NCBI GenBank assembly: GCA_029339195.1
Contig: JAPTJF010000018.1
Coordinates: 186,001 to 250,000, forward strand
Source of the DNA: Micractinium sp. NFX-FRZ
Lineage: Eukaryota > Chlorophyta > Trebouxiophyceae > Chlorellales > Chlorellaceae
DNA length: 64,000 nt
Direction: 5' to 3'
Under the pieces are notes generated by a model. That model did not search any database. It was not told the origin of the DNA and saw only the letters and a program-made list of their open reading frames with translations. Below, piece by piece: positions 31,090-41,236 of the stretch (within the stretch, counting starts at the first letter, position 1; each line of letters begins with the position of its first letter). Both the position numbers and the translations under genes were made by a program.

Positions 31090-32575
31090 TCACTCCGGAG
31101 CGGGGCGCAGCATGTACGTCATCAGAGCCCCCTTCCGGGCGCCCACCGTCTTGCGCCTCAGGTGGAACTCGTACCGCTGCTGCCCTGCCACCCCCCGCCC
31201 TGGTCCCGCCGTGACCTGCACCGTCACCACTGTGGTGGGCGGCACATCCTCGCTGCCCGGCCGCTCCTCCACTCCGCACACCTCGAAGCCAGCGTGGTTG
31301 ATCAGCCCGGGCAGGCGGTTCGCAAACATGCTGTGGGAGGCAGGGTTGGAGGCAGGAGGCAGCGGCGGGCGCAGGTGGGTGGCATACATGCTTGCTGGGA
31401 GGGCTGCTGCTGCTGCTGTGCCATAGATATACAAACCACCGCGCTTGCTCCCTGACCAGCACGACTTTGGCACCCTACAGTCGCGGGCTGGGCAGCACAG
31501 CACAGCTAGGCATTGGCACGGCGTGGCACGGCGCACCACAGCACAGCGGGGCACAGCACAGCGTGGCACAGCATGGCCCTCACCCCATAAAGTGATCGAA
31601 ATGGTAACTGCTCTCCTCCGGCCAGGGTGCACACCAAGGGGCAAGAAAACAAGTGGGCAAGTCAGCAGCAGATGGTGCACAAGAGGCCCCCCCACCCTGC
31701 CGCCTGCCTGCCGCAGCTCAGGCTTTTGTTTGCTCGCTTCGCACAAAACACCTGCACCTGCGAGCATTTGCCACGGGCTACACCCCCCCATGCGAGTGCC
31801 GTTCAGTGCTGACCGTTGGGCGTGGCACCGGCACTTGGGCACTACCCCGCCCACATCAGTGCCGCCGCTACATTTGCCGGCACGGCACCAGTGTGAAGAC
31901 CCTGGGAACCAATCACAAGCCCCCCCGCATGAGCACGAGCCCCCAAAAGTGGACCACAATCAGCAAGCTTGTTCTCCTTCTTCTGCCCCACAAAGAGTGG
32001 GACTCACAGGTCCTTGGGAAAGCCGAAATACATGGACGGGTCGAGCCCGCCGATGTCCAGGCCCCACTCGTAGGCCGTCTGCACACCGTGGTTCCCCCAG
32101 GGCTCGTCATTGCATGCCAGCGCCTGCAGCTGGAGCGCCACGGCCTGCTCTGCAGAGTGCTCTGGCGACGGCGGTGCCTAAAGAAGGAGGGCAACCGCGG
32201 GGGTGCAGCTAGGATGAGGGCAGCTGCAAGGTGTGTGAGGGGTGGAGGCGCGATGCAGGGAGCGGTGCCAGCAGGCAGCGCAAGCTTGCAGATGGATCAT
32301 GGCTTTGTTGTTTGGGCGAAATGTCTGGCACATGCTGCCCTGTGCTCTACCTGGCATTGCTCCACATTCTGAGGGTTTGTGTTGTAAGAAGCGCAGGGCT
32401 GGCAGCGGAGCCGCTGTTGCCGCTGCCGCCCATGCTGCTGCTGCCGCCGCCCGCCCGCTGCTTGCAGGGCCGGCGACCTTGCGCTGCCTGCAATCGAGCT
32501 TGTGCCGCTGCGATAGCACGGGTGGGCAGATAGCACCGCGGAAGGCCGCTCTAGAGTTGTGCTCGCGAGCCGCAT
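31090..32575 (-). CDS. Probable plastid-targeted protein of unknown function
   Basis: Four exons on the complement: 32351-32575, 32008-32177, 31584-31607 (only 24 nt), 31090-31330; 219 residues, phases closed. The first 60 or so residues are Ser/Ala/Arg/Gln-rich with almost no acid, like a chloroplast transit peptide. The body starts EQAVALQLQALACNDEPW, then GLDPSMYFGFPKDLYHFDHF and MFANRLPGLINHAGFEV, ending RKTVGARKGALMTYMLRP. The layout (an ND.PW.DHG-type start, a D.S.YFG.P.DL segment, then a beta-rich end) recalls conserved plant/algal proteins of unknown function, but I cannot name the family with confidence. It is divergent from the MGL-like gene. Intron 2 contains GGCAC/AGCAC pentamer repeats (31490-31580). 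Confidence 0.7.
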
Positions 32576-33309
32576 GTTGCCAAGCAGTGTCGGCAGCGCT
32601 CAAGGCAGCGTGCTTCACAACCTCAGTCGCCCGCTGATGCTTGATGTACTGCTGGATGACGTCAAAGTGCCTCGAGTCAGGAGGACCGCCCACCGCCGAG
32701 GCCCGCCTGGCGCAGGCTCAACAGGCAGCATTCGCAGGGCACATTCCACCTGCCGAGGCACGCATCGCAGCTTGTCCTGCCTGGGTCACCAGATCAAACG
32801 TTCTGGTGCACAACTGTGCAAACGGGGATACACAGAAGCAAATGAGGATGAGCCCCTCTGCCTCCTTCACTCCTTGGCAGTGGCCCACCAAGGGAGCCAT
32901 GTGTGATACTGCCGATTGCACAAATACTTGCCCTCTGTAGCTCCGCCCAACGTATCTGGCCAGGTACCATCGCTTGGAGCTGCAGCACCACTGCGGCCCT
33001 TGGCAGAGTGCTCCGGCGCAAGGCAGCGCTCTGCAGGAGCGCGCTCCGCTAGCAGCGCAGTTGCGGCGGCGGTGGAGCATCGAGCAAGAAGCAACTTGGC
33101 GGGGAGAGAGCACATTGCAGTGCAGGGTGATGATGCAGCAGAACGCCTCTGAGGGTGGTGTGGGTGCTCATTGGAGTGAAGGACCAGGCAGAACCGTTTA
33201 CCTTTGGCTTCCTCCCCTGTGCCGCGTTGGCGGTCCTGCCTGGTCAGCATCGACTGACCTCATCGCCCTCGCTCGTCCTTATGCGACAGAGACCAGCAGA
33301 TTTCAGGCA
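32576..33309. promoter_or_regulatory. Divergent promoter region, plastid-type gene / MGL-like gene
   Basis: Head-to-head 5' regions of two genes, 734 bp. No TATA box or coding exon identified. Confidence 0.45.
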
Positions 33310-36300
33310 ATGGCAAAAGCGGCGGCCACCATGGCGGGCGTGGAGTATCGAGAGGGCAAGTTTGAGACCCGAGGAATTGAGCTGCACACCGTCGAGTACC
33401 TACCCGCAGATGGAGGCGTCAAGGCGGTGCTCTGTTTTCACCACGGTGCGCCGCTGCAGGGCAGCCGGGGGCTTGGGACTGCTGCTCAGCGGCGGGAGCG
33501 GCGCCGCACCCGCCGGTCTCGCCGTTGTTGGGCGGGCGGGCCAATGCGCTGGGACCGGGGAGTGGACCGCTGGCTGCCTTCATGCTGAAAATCATTTAAC
33601 AGAAAGGGTGTGCGCATACGCTCTGCCTTACAGCTGCACGCCTCGTGCCGCTGCAGGCCTGGCGGAGCATGCTGGGCGCTACAAGGAAGGTGAGCAGGCG
33701 CTGCAAGCGCCTGACCGCATGCTCCACCCACCTGCACACTGTGGCCAGAGGGCCGCCCTGCACTGTCCCCAGTGCAGAGCAGGCACTTGCCCCTCCCCGC
33801 GGAGAGAGTGCGCTGTGCTGCCCTACTGCCCCGCCTGCCCTGCCGCCCATTGGCTTCCCTACCCGCCACCCTGCCTTCTTACATGCCCAGCCTGCCTGCA
33901 TCCCTGCCACCCGCCGTTTGCACCTGCATGCCCCGCTTTGCCTGCACTTTGCCCGCCCTGCTGCCCTGCCACCCACCACTTTTCAACAGCGTGCAGGGCT
34001 CTCTATGTGTGTCCAGCAGCGCTCCTCTAGTGCTCCCTCCATGCTGCAGTGTTCTCCGCCTTTGCGCGCGCCGGCATCGCTGTATACTCTGGGGATGCCG
34101 AGGGGCACGGGCAGTCGCCTGGAGAGCGCGGCTACATCCACCGCTTTGACAACCTCGTGGGCGACTTTCTGGATTACTGCGAGGACGCACGCAAGCGGCA
34201 GGCGGAGGCGGCCGCTCAGCAGGGCGTCCCGCTGCCGCCGTTCTTCATAGGCGGGCACAGGTCGGGTGGCATGCTTGCTAGCGTGTGCTGCATGCCTGTG
34301 CTGCACCTGCTTGAAGGCCTTGTGGGTCTCAAAAGCCTCTCCTGTGATGATGTTGCATTATTTCAGAAGCGGGTTTTGCCGCTACTTCTGGCACTTGACG
34401 GGGCCACTTACTGCCCCTCCGCTGCCCTTGCCCGTGCCCGACTTGCACAGCCTGGGCGGCCTGGTGGCGGCGTCGGCGTGCGTGCGGGACCAGGCGCGCT
34501 GGGCGGGCCTGCTGGTGTGCTCGCCCGCCCTGGACTTGGAGTGGAATCTCGTACGCAGGTGGGTGCGCCCACGTGGGTGCTGGGCAGCTGCCTGGCAGCT
34601 GGGCGGGGCTGCTTGTGTGTTTGCCCGCCTTGGACCTGGAGTGAAACCTCGTGCGCAGGTATGTGGATGTCGACAAGTCAGACGTGAAGGAAGGTCTTCT
34701 GAGTTTTGGCTGGCCAGTAGCGCAGCACGCTCAGCAGCTGCCCGCAACTGTGATGCCGCCACGCAGTGCCCCGCTTTCGTCCCTGCCTTCACTGCTGCAG
34801 CACGCAGGTTGTGTGGTGCTATGCTGTGCCATAATGTGCTGTGCCGACTTGTGTGCTGCGCTGTGCTGTGCTGTGCTGCAGGCTGCAGGTTGTGCTGAGC
34901 AGCCTGCTGTCCTGCCTGGCCCCCCACTGCCTCGTGCTGCCTCCCGTCAAGCCAGAAGACATGAACCCAGGTGGGTGGCCCAGCACAGCGCAGCACAGCA
35001 CAGCGCGGTGCAGCTTGGCACAGCACAGCGTGACTGCTGCCCATGTTAGCCAGAGGACATGAACCCTGGTGGGTGGCGCAGCACAGCAGGCGTGGCACAG
35101 CACGGCATGGCACGGCACGGCACAGCACGGCATGGCACAGCACGGCACAGCACAGCACAGAAGGTCCGAGGCCAGGCATACACAGCCACTTGCTTTTCCA
35201 CGCTTGTGAGGCGTACGAACATGCGCGACACCACACGCAGCGCACGGCTTCAGCTCGGCCCAGCTGTTGCAGGCTGGGGCGCATGCACAAGGGGTGCTGC
35301 TGTGTGACAGGGCACCGCACCCAGCAGTGCCAAGCTCCTGTTAGTGGTGGCCGCAACTGCCCCTCTCAAATGCCCTCTCAAATGCTCAAATGCCACTCCA
35401 CCGGCATGCCCGCCTTCTTCTCTCGCAGACCCGGAGGCGGTGGCGCGCCATTTTGACGACCCCCTCCTCATCCCCGGCCCCTTCCCCGCCCGCACTGGCC
35501 ACGAATGCATAAAGGTGCGCACCTGCCAGCAGGCAGTGTGCTATCAAGCATGTGGTGTTGGTACTGCTGTTTTGAGGGGAGGGAGGCTGGTGAGGGCACT
35601 TGCTGCAGTACAATGCTACCGCGCCCGCGCCCGCACCCGCATTGTGCTGCACTTGCCTGCACGCTTGGCCCTGCACTGGTCCATCACTCCCCAGAGCAAC
35701 GGCACACCAATGCCTGTGGCGCTGCCGTGCGTGTGAACGCAAATGTGCACTGCAGGCCATGCGCCAGCTGCGGAAGCAGTGGCACGCCTTCACCCTGCCG
35801 CTGTATGCTCACCACGGGGACGCCGACAAGCTCACTGCAGCCTCCACCACCGCCACCTTTGTGGCAGCGGCGGGCAGCGGGGACAAGGTGTTCCACAGCC
35901 TGCCGGGAGGGTTCCACGAGGTGGGCATCTTCGACTGGCAACAGTGTTATACTGTGCCTCACAGCATAGCTCCTGCCGCTCCTGCCCCCCGCCCGCCCGC
36001 CTGCCCGCCCCCTTGGCGTCCCACCGCATTGCTCGTCCTCTTGCCCTGCCTGGCAGCACCAGTATGTGCCGGTCAGCCTGTGCTCAGCCTCTCCCCACGC
36101 CTGCACACCCACCCAATTGCCCGCACACCAGGGCTGCCCAGCCCTGGAGCATCATCCTCCCCGCATCTCCCTGCCTGTTCAACAGTACAGTTTACTCGCT
36201 CACCCGCCGGGTTTCCCACCCAACCTGGGCTGCCCCCGCAGGTGCTGCTGAGCCCCGGAAAGGAGGCAGTGGTGCAGGAGATGTTGAGCTGGATCCTGGC

Positions 36301-36349
36301 GCACGCCTCGCAGGCCAAGGCGCCCCCGGTTGCGGCGAGCAAGCTGTAG
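33310..36349 (+). CDS. Monoacylglycerol-lipase-like alpha/beta hydrolase
   Basis: Eight exons: 33310-33445, 33657-33689, 34050-34260, 34451-34558, 34882-34970, 35429-35514, 35756-35920, 36242-36349; 311 residues, near the usual MGL length. Serine hydrolase of the MGL/plant caffeoylshikimate esterase group: oxyanion FHHGLAEHAGRY, SGDAEGHGQSPGERGYI, nucleophile elbow GGHSLGG split by intron 3 (Ser127), then PLYAHHGDADKLT (Asp245) and PGGFHE (His275), consistent with a complete triad. KPEDMNPDPEAVARHFDDPLL matches the lid-distal segment of MGLs. Substrate cannot be told from sequence. ATG at 33331 (CACCATGG) is an alternative start. Echoes of exon ends lie in introns 4 and 5. A TGTAA poly(A) motif is at 36736-36740. 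Confidence 0.9.
34595..35080 (+). repeat. Echoes of MGL exon 4 end and exon 5 end
   Basis: At 34600-34662 a copy of the exon 4 end reads GLLVCLPALDLE, then a stop, then the NLVRR-like end and a GTATGT donor. At 35047-35077 a copy of the exon 5 end (CCAGAGGACATGAACCCTG followed by GTGGGTGG) repeats 34951-34978 including the flanking GCAGCACAGC words. Confidence 0.85.
35085..35165. repeat. GGCAC/AGCAC pentamer repeat
   Basis: An impure pentanucleotide array in MGL intron 5. The same repeat type is at 31490-31580, 34980-35030 and 51000-51058, and in complementary form at 6430-6485 and 42120-42250. Confidence 0.8.
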
Positions 36350-37234
36350 CGGCAGGCTGCGTCGGGGCTGCAAGGGGGCAGCAGGGGCAGCGAGCCAGCT
36401 GCTGACGGTGGCCATGGCTTGGTTGAGCTTCAGGGGGCGGGGTCCAACCCTCTGCTGGTGTCCTCAAATTTTGGGGGGATTGCAACTCCCCCCCAGGGGA
36501 TTTGCTCGTAATCGTTGTTATCTTCTTGCAGCACCCCGCTGGTGGGCCCAGCTTTTGGGGAGCGTCAACGGAGGGTCTGTGGCTGCCGCATGTGTGCGGT
36601 GAACGCACGCCCCACTGCTGGTGACAGGAGCACTGCACAGCTTGGCCTTCATCTACGTTTTTCCAACTCACTTCTCCCCTTGATGCGCATGGCAGCGACA
36701 GCTTGCCCATTGGCTATCGACTGTAGAGACTTGACTGTAATAGCGTTGCACATTCGGTGACGCAAGGCGCTCCTTCACACAGCCTCTGCTGCGCGCTGCT
36801 CCCCTGCCTGCCTGCCTGCCTGCTCCGCCTATGACTGCTGGCGGCTGGCTGACTGCTGGTTGTCTGTTTACCGGGCAGCGGGGAGCAGGGGGATCAGTGA
36901 TGGGGGCACAGAGGACAGCCGGCAGGCAGCCGGCAGAACCATTGAGCAGTTAGGAAGGAGGGTGGAGCAGAGACAGAGGGGAAGGGAGAGGAAAACGAAC
37001 AAGGAGGGACAGAGAGTAAACAGGCTGGCGCAGCATCAACTGGGCAAGGTGTGCAGGCCCAGTGCGGCCCTGCCAGCCAGTCTCCAGCATGCGGGGCGGT
37101 GGCTGCAGGCGCACCCGCCCGCCAGGCCTGCCGGCCGACAGATCCGGTGGGCAGCCGGCACAGTTGAGACATGCCGGCACGGCGCCGCTGAACTGATGGA
37201 GCGCGCTGCCGGCACGCTGCGACAACCCCCCGCC
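36350..37234. other. Convergent intergenic region, MGL-like / U2A'
   Basis: 3' flanks of both genes. It contains the MGL-sense TGTAA at 36736-36740 and a short CCTGCCTGC microsatellite near 36805. No gene seen. Confidence 0.5.
36736..36740 (+). other. Candidate poly(A) signal of the MGL-like gene
   Basis: TGTAA about 390 nt after the stop codon, the only such motif in this 3' flank that I saw. Confidence 0.35.
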
Positions 37235-39910
37235 TCAGCCCTCCTCCATAGCTGCCGCGCCGCCGTTGGCTGCCGCCGCCGCCCCGTCCTCGCCCCCCCC
37301 AATCGTGATCTCCGACGGCAGGTGCCCCGTTTTGAGGGCGTCCTCCAGCCGTCGCACCTCCTCCAGAGTTGAGGCGGCTGCAATGGCTGCCTTGATGGCG
37401 GTGATCTGCTCAGGGGTGGGGCCCTTGCGGGTGCTGGGCTCCGCAGCTGCCGCCGGCGCCGGCGCCGCTGCCGCCACCGCCGCCTCCGCCTGCATGAGCG
37501 GGCAAAGCAAGGGGGTGGGGGTGAGGAGGGACGCGGGGGTGGAAACTACTGGTGGAGCAAGTAGCCAGCCGGTTGGCAGCAGAGTGCAGGGCAGCGGGAC
37601 AGCCAGCTTGAGGCTGCTCATTCGGCACGCATGTGTCCCGAGCCTGCGCACTACGCCCACCTCCTTGACTCCCTCCCATCCGTCATCTGTACCGCTACCT
37701 CCCTCTTTCCCTCCTGTAATCCCCTGGACTCCTCCCACCTGCTTCAGCTCCTCATCCGGCTCGAATGTGCCCTGGGCCGCCGGCTGCGCCGCCGGCGCCG
37801 AGCCGTGCAGCCGCGCCGCTTCCTGCCGCTCCTGCAAGCACGGGGAGCAGGGGGGGGCGCAGGGCGGGGGCAGTCGGATGTCGGCCATGTGTGGGCGGCA
37901 GCCTGCCCGGTTTGAGAAGGTCGCTTTATGAGAGCGCGCCCTGTGCCGGTGGGGAGCGGCAGCCCCGTCCTCCATTGTGGATCCCTTTTCAGCTCTTCAG
38001 ACAGTTCTCACTGCTTGACCTAGCGGAAGTTGAGCTAACTTCAGGCGGGGGCAGCCATGCCCCATCCGACTCCAACTGGATCCTAACAACAACCCTGGAA
38101 GACAGCTGGCGCCTCGACTCGCCTGCTGCTCGACCGTGCGAGAGTCGAGCGGACATGAGGCGGGGGACCGCCATGCCCATCCCGAGCCCATCCAAACAAG
38201 TGGGGCATAGCAACAACCGCTGGTTCAGTCCCTGTCCACTGGAAACAGCAACCACTTGCCTGCTGCTTGACCTTGCTCACTGAAGCCCGGCCAACATGAG
38301 GCGGGGCCAGCCATGCCCCGTCCATACAACTCGACCCTCACAACTATTGCTGCTTCAACCTGTAAGAGCAGCACTTGCCTGCTGCTTGGCCTTGCGGGAG
38401 ATGAGGGACTTGAGGCGGGGGCAGCCCTACTGTACCCGCCCGTTCATACAACTGGACCCTAACAGCAACCCTGGAAGACAGCTGGCGCCTCGACTTGCCT
38501 GCTGCTTGACCTTGCGGAAGTCGAGGGACTTGAGGTGGGGGCAGCGGGCGATGACGTAGAGGCGGTAGCCGGGCTGCTTGGCCACCGGGTTGTCCAGCAG
38601 GGAGAGGTAGCGCAGGCGGGGCAGGGTGGACAGGGCGTCCAGATCCTGGGAACACACGACAGACACACGGAGAGGCACACGCGAGCGTGATGTGGGGACG
38701 AGGGCTATACAGCAGGGGCAGGTAGTGGCAGGTAGGCCATAGTGGAGAGGGCGTCCAGGTCCTGGGAACACACGACAGAAAGGAAGCACAGGGTGGCGCA
38801 CAGGGAGTGAGTTGTAAGGACAAGGGGTTGTCGAGTAGGGGCGGGTGGTGCAGGTGGGGCGGGGTGCAAGAAGGGTGTGCAGTTCCTGGGGACTGGTGCA
38901 GCCTCCCAATCAAGATGGGAGGGAGGGCTGGAAGCAAGGCAATGCATGAAACAAACACAGTCGAGATGGCTCGGCTCACCACCATCCACCGGTGTGAGCT
39001 GCCTGCTGCTGAGGACGAGCCACAGCCAGTCACACCAGCGGCTCAAGGGCAGGAGGGTCGGAGTCGGAAGCAGAGCACAACAAGCATGATGCCATGCATG
39101 CAGGTCAGCATGCCAACATGCTCACCACCAGGTTTGTGAGCCGGTTGTTGGTCAGGATCAGCCACTCCAGCCGCGGTATCGCCTCTGCACGGGGCCGGGG
39201 AGCGGCAGTGTGGGCCATGCAGGCGGTGCTCAGCACGGGCGGGCGGCGGGACGTTCCGACGCATGTCATTCTTATTAAGCCGCCACAAGCCAGCCACGGC
39301 GGCGGCTGCTCGGGGCCTGGCGGCATGCAGCATTACAAGCCTCCTACATCTCCCTGGCTGCTGCACACATTCCAGGCTGGCGTGCTGTGAGTAGCCGGCC
39401 GGCCTGCACACTGGTTACCCTCTGTCTGCTGCTGCTGGCACTGGCTGCACTGCCTGCACCCAGGCTGCTGGCGGCGGCCCTCCCAACACGCACCCTCCAG
39501 GTTGCGCGCGATGCGGTTGATCCGGTTGTTGCTCAGGTGCAGGCACTGCAGCCGCGGCAGCTTGGGGAAGCCCTCTAGCCGCACTATGGAGTTGTCTGAG
39601 AGGTCTATGCTGTCAAACTGGTTCTGCGGGGCAGCAACAAGGGGCGGTGGGGATGTGAGCGTGGGGCGCAGCGGCGCAGCACCGCCGCCGCCGCCTGCCA
39701 CCGGCGCTCTGCCGCCCCACGGTCGCCTCCGCCGGCCCTGCCGCGCACCTCAGTGGCCCCCAGGTTCTCAATCGAGGCAATCCGGTTGGCCCGCAGGTCT
39801 ATTTCATACTGGTTCACGGGGTTCATGTATTGCGGGCTGCGCAGTATGAGCTCCGGAGACAGGCGCCCATGTGCCGAAACAGGCTTGCGGGCCTCCATGG
39901 GAGCCGCCAT
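37235..39910 (-). CDS. U2A': U2 small nuclear ribonucleoprotein A'
   Basis: Six exons on the complement: 39749-39910, 39494-39623, 39126-39184, 38499-38645, 37739-37831, 37235-37489; 281 residues. A leucine-rich-repeat protein that binds U2 snRNA stem-loop IV with U2B''. The LRR core runs from about residue 20 to 165: YEIDLRANRIASIENLGAT, FDSIDLSDNSIVRLEGFP, LHLSNNRINRIARNLE, WLILTNNRLTNL, then YRLYVIARCPHLKSLDFRKV and ERQEAARL as in human and plant U2A'. The C-terminus has the conserved PTPEQITAIKAAIAAASTLEEV block followed by an Ala-rich acidic tail. Exon 4 ends with a GC donor (CAG|GCAAGT), and this junction is copied four times in the following intron. Confidence 0.93.
37985..38430 (-). 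repeat. Array of four echoes of the U2A' exon 4 / GC-donor junction
   Basis: The real junction AAGCAGCAG|GCAAGT is at 38499/38498. Copies of the junction lie near 38378, 38258, 38119 and 38011, so units are about 110-140 bp long. Three keep AGCAGCAG|GC(A/G)AGT. Each unit also carries the exon-like CCGCCTCAAGTCCCTC or a decayed form and an intronic GGAAGACAGCTGGCGCC-like word. Confidence 0.9.
38725..38765 (-). repeat. Echo of U2A' exon 4 start
   Basis: GTTCCCAG acceptor followed by codons for DLDALSTMAYL at 38727-38766, a copy of the true exon 4 start (DLDALSTLPRL) at 38612-38650. Confidence 0.85.
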
Positions 39911-41236
39911 ACTCGCTGATTGCCGCTCAGGCCGTGCGCATCAGCTGGTGGGGCGGCGCTGACGGCTGGCAGGCTGCTGGCGACACGTGCAGGGTGTGTG
40001 GAGTGTGTGGGTGTGTGGACAGGCCCGATGCACGCCAAAACGGGCTGCCGGCTCATGCAGACACGCCAGCTCGGCAGCTGCAGCCTCTGTTGCGGCATGC
40101 GGCACCAGATCAGGGTTCCTTGTCATGCGCCAACTGGGGATCGCATTGCGATCAGCGCTGTCGACACTCTCGGGCGGCTGCTACCCTGCGCCTCCCTCTC
40201 TGGACTGCCACTCCTCGGGGCAAGCTGCTGAACAGGCTCGTGATCAAGGGAAGCAGTTCCAGGCCGCGCCCATCTCTAGCAGCGCAGCAGCAGTGCTCGA
40301 GTGCCGCTGCTGCCGCCCCCACCGCCGCCCCGCCGGTGCAGCCCTCACAAGGCAGGGCAGCGCGGCGCATGGCGGCCTGTCAGCGGCTTGGCCAGCAATT
40401 GTCACCTTGTTCTGCGTCTGCGCCTGGAGCATGCGCCCTGCTTGCATGTGTTGGTAGGGACCGGACCGTTAGCGCGCCAGGCTACAGCCGTGAATGGCCA
40501 CCACCGCCCGGCCCTGCCGCACAACGCTGGTAAGCAGCATTCCAGACGAGCAGCAGCTGTGCCTGCCACACCGCTGAGGCCGCAACTGCTGCCACTGCCA
40601 CCGGGGCCACTGCCCCCCTGCCACAGCAGGTGGGCCAGCTGTCCTACCTCGGCAGGGTTCTAACTAGCCGGGCAAGGTGGAGTTACAACGAAGCCCACTG
40701 CCACACCAGCCACAGCTGGCCCGGAGCCCGCAACGGGGTGCTGTCGTCGCCAGCATGTGCATCTTGGCAGAGAAACCGGTATGACGGCGGACGAAGTGGG
40801 AGGGAGGGGGCGGGGTGGGGGCCCGCCATGGGCACGCGCAGCACTGCTTGTTGGGTGCTAGTCGCATCAAGTGTGCGATGCAATTGGCAGGGTTGCGTGA
40901 AGGACTTGGTGGGTGCTGTGACAGCGTGAGGGGGCCACCAGCTGTGCGTCGCCCTGGAGCACCCAACACCCCCTCCCGGCATAGTTGGCCAAGCGTGCGC
41001 CCTGTGCGCCATGGGAGGCAGGCAGTGCTGTGGGCAGAGGGGGCATCCGCATGTCACCCATCAAGGCTTCAAGGTGTGCAGTGTCTTCTGGCTCAGCAGG
41101 CCTGGGGGCTTGGGATTGCTGTAAGGCTGATGTCAGCTTTGTGTCGCCATGGCGCTGCTGTACCGCCAGCAGCCACAGGACCACTCCCAGAATGCGCTTG
41201 TTGTGTCGGTCGGATCGCTGTTTGGTGTTTGCAGAC
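39911..41236. promoter_or_regulatory. Divergent promoter region, U2A' / membrane protein
   Basis: Head-to-head 5' regions, 1.3 kb. Open frames run through on both strands, as expected at this GC content, but no exon with recognisable protein or good splice pair was found. Confidence 0.4.
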
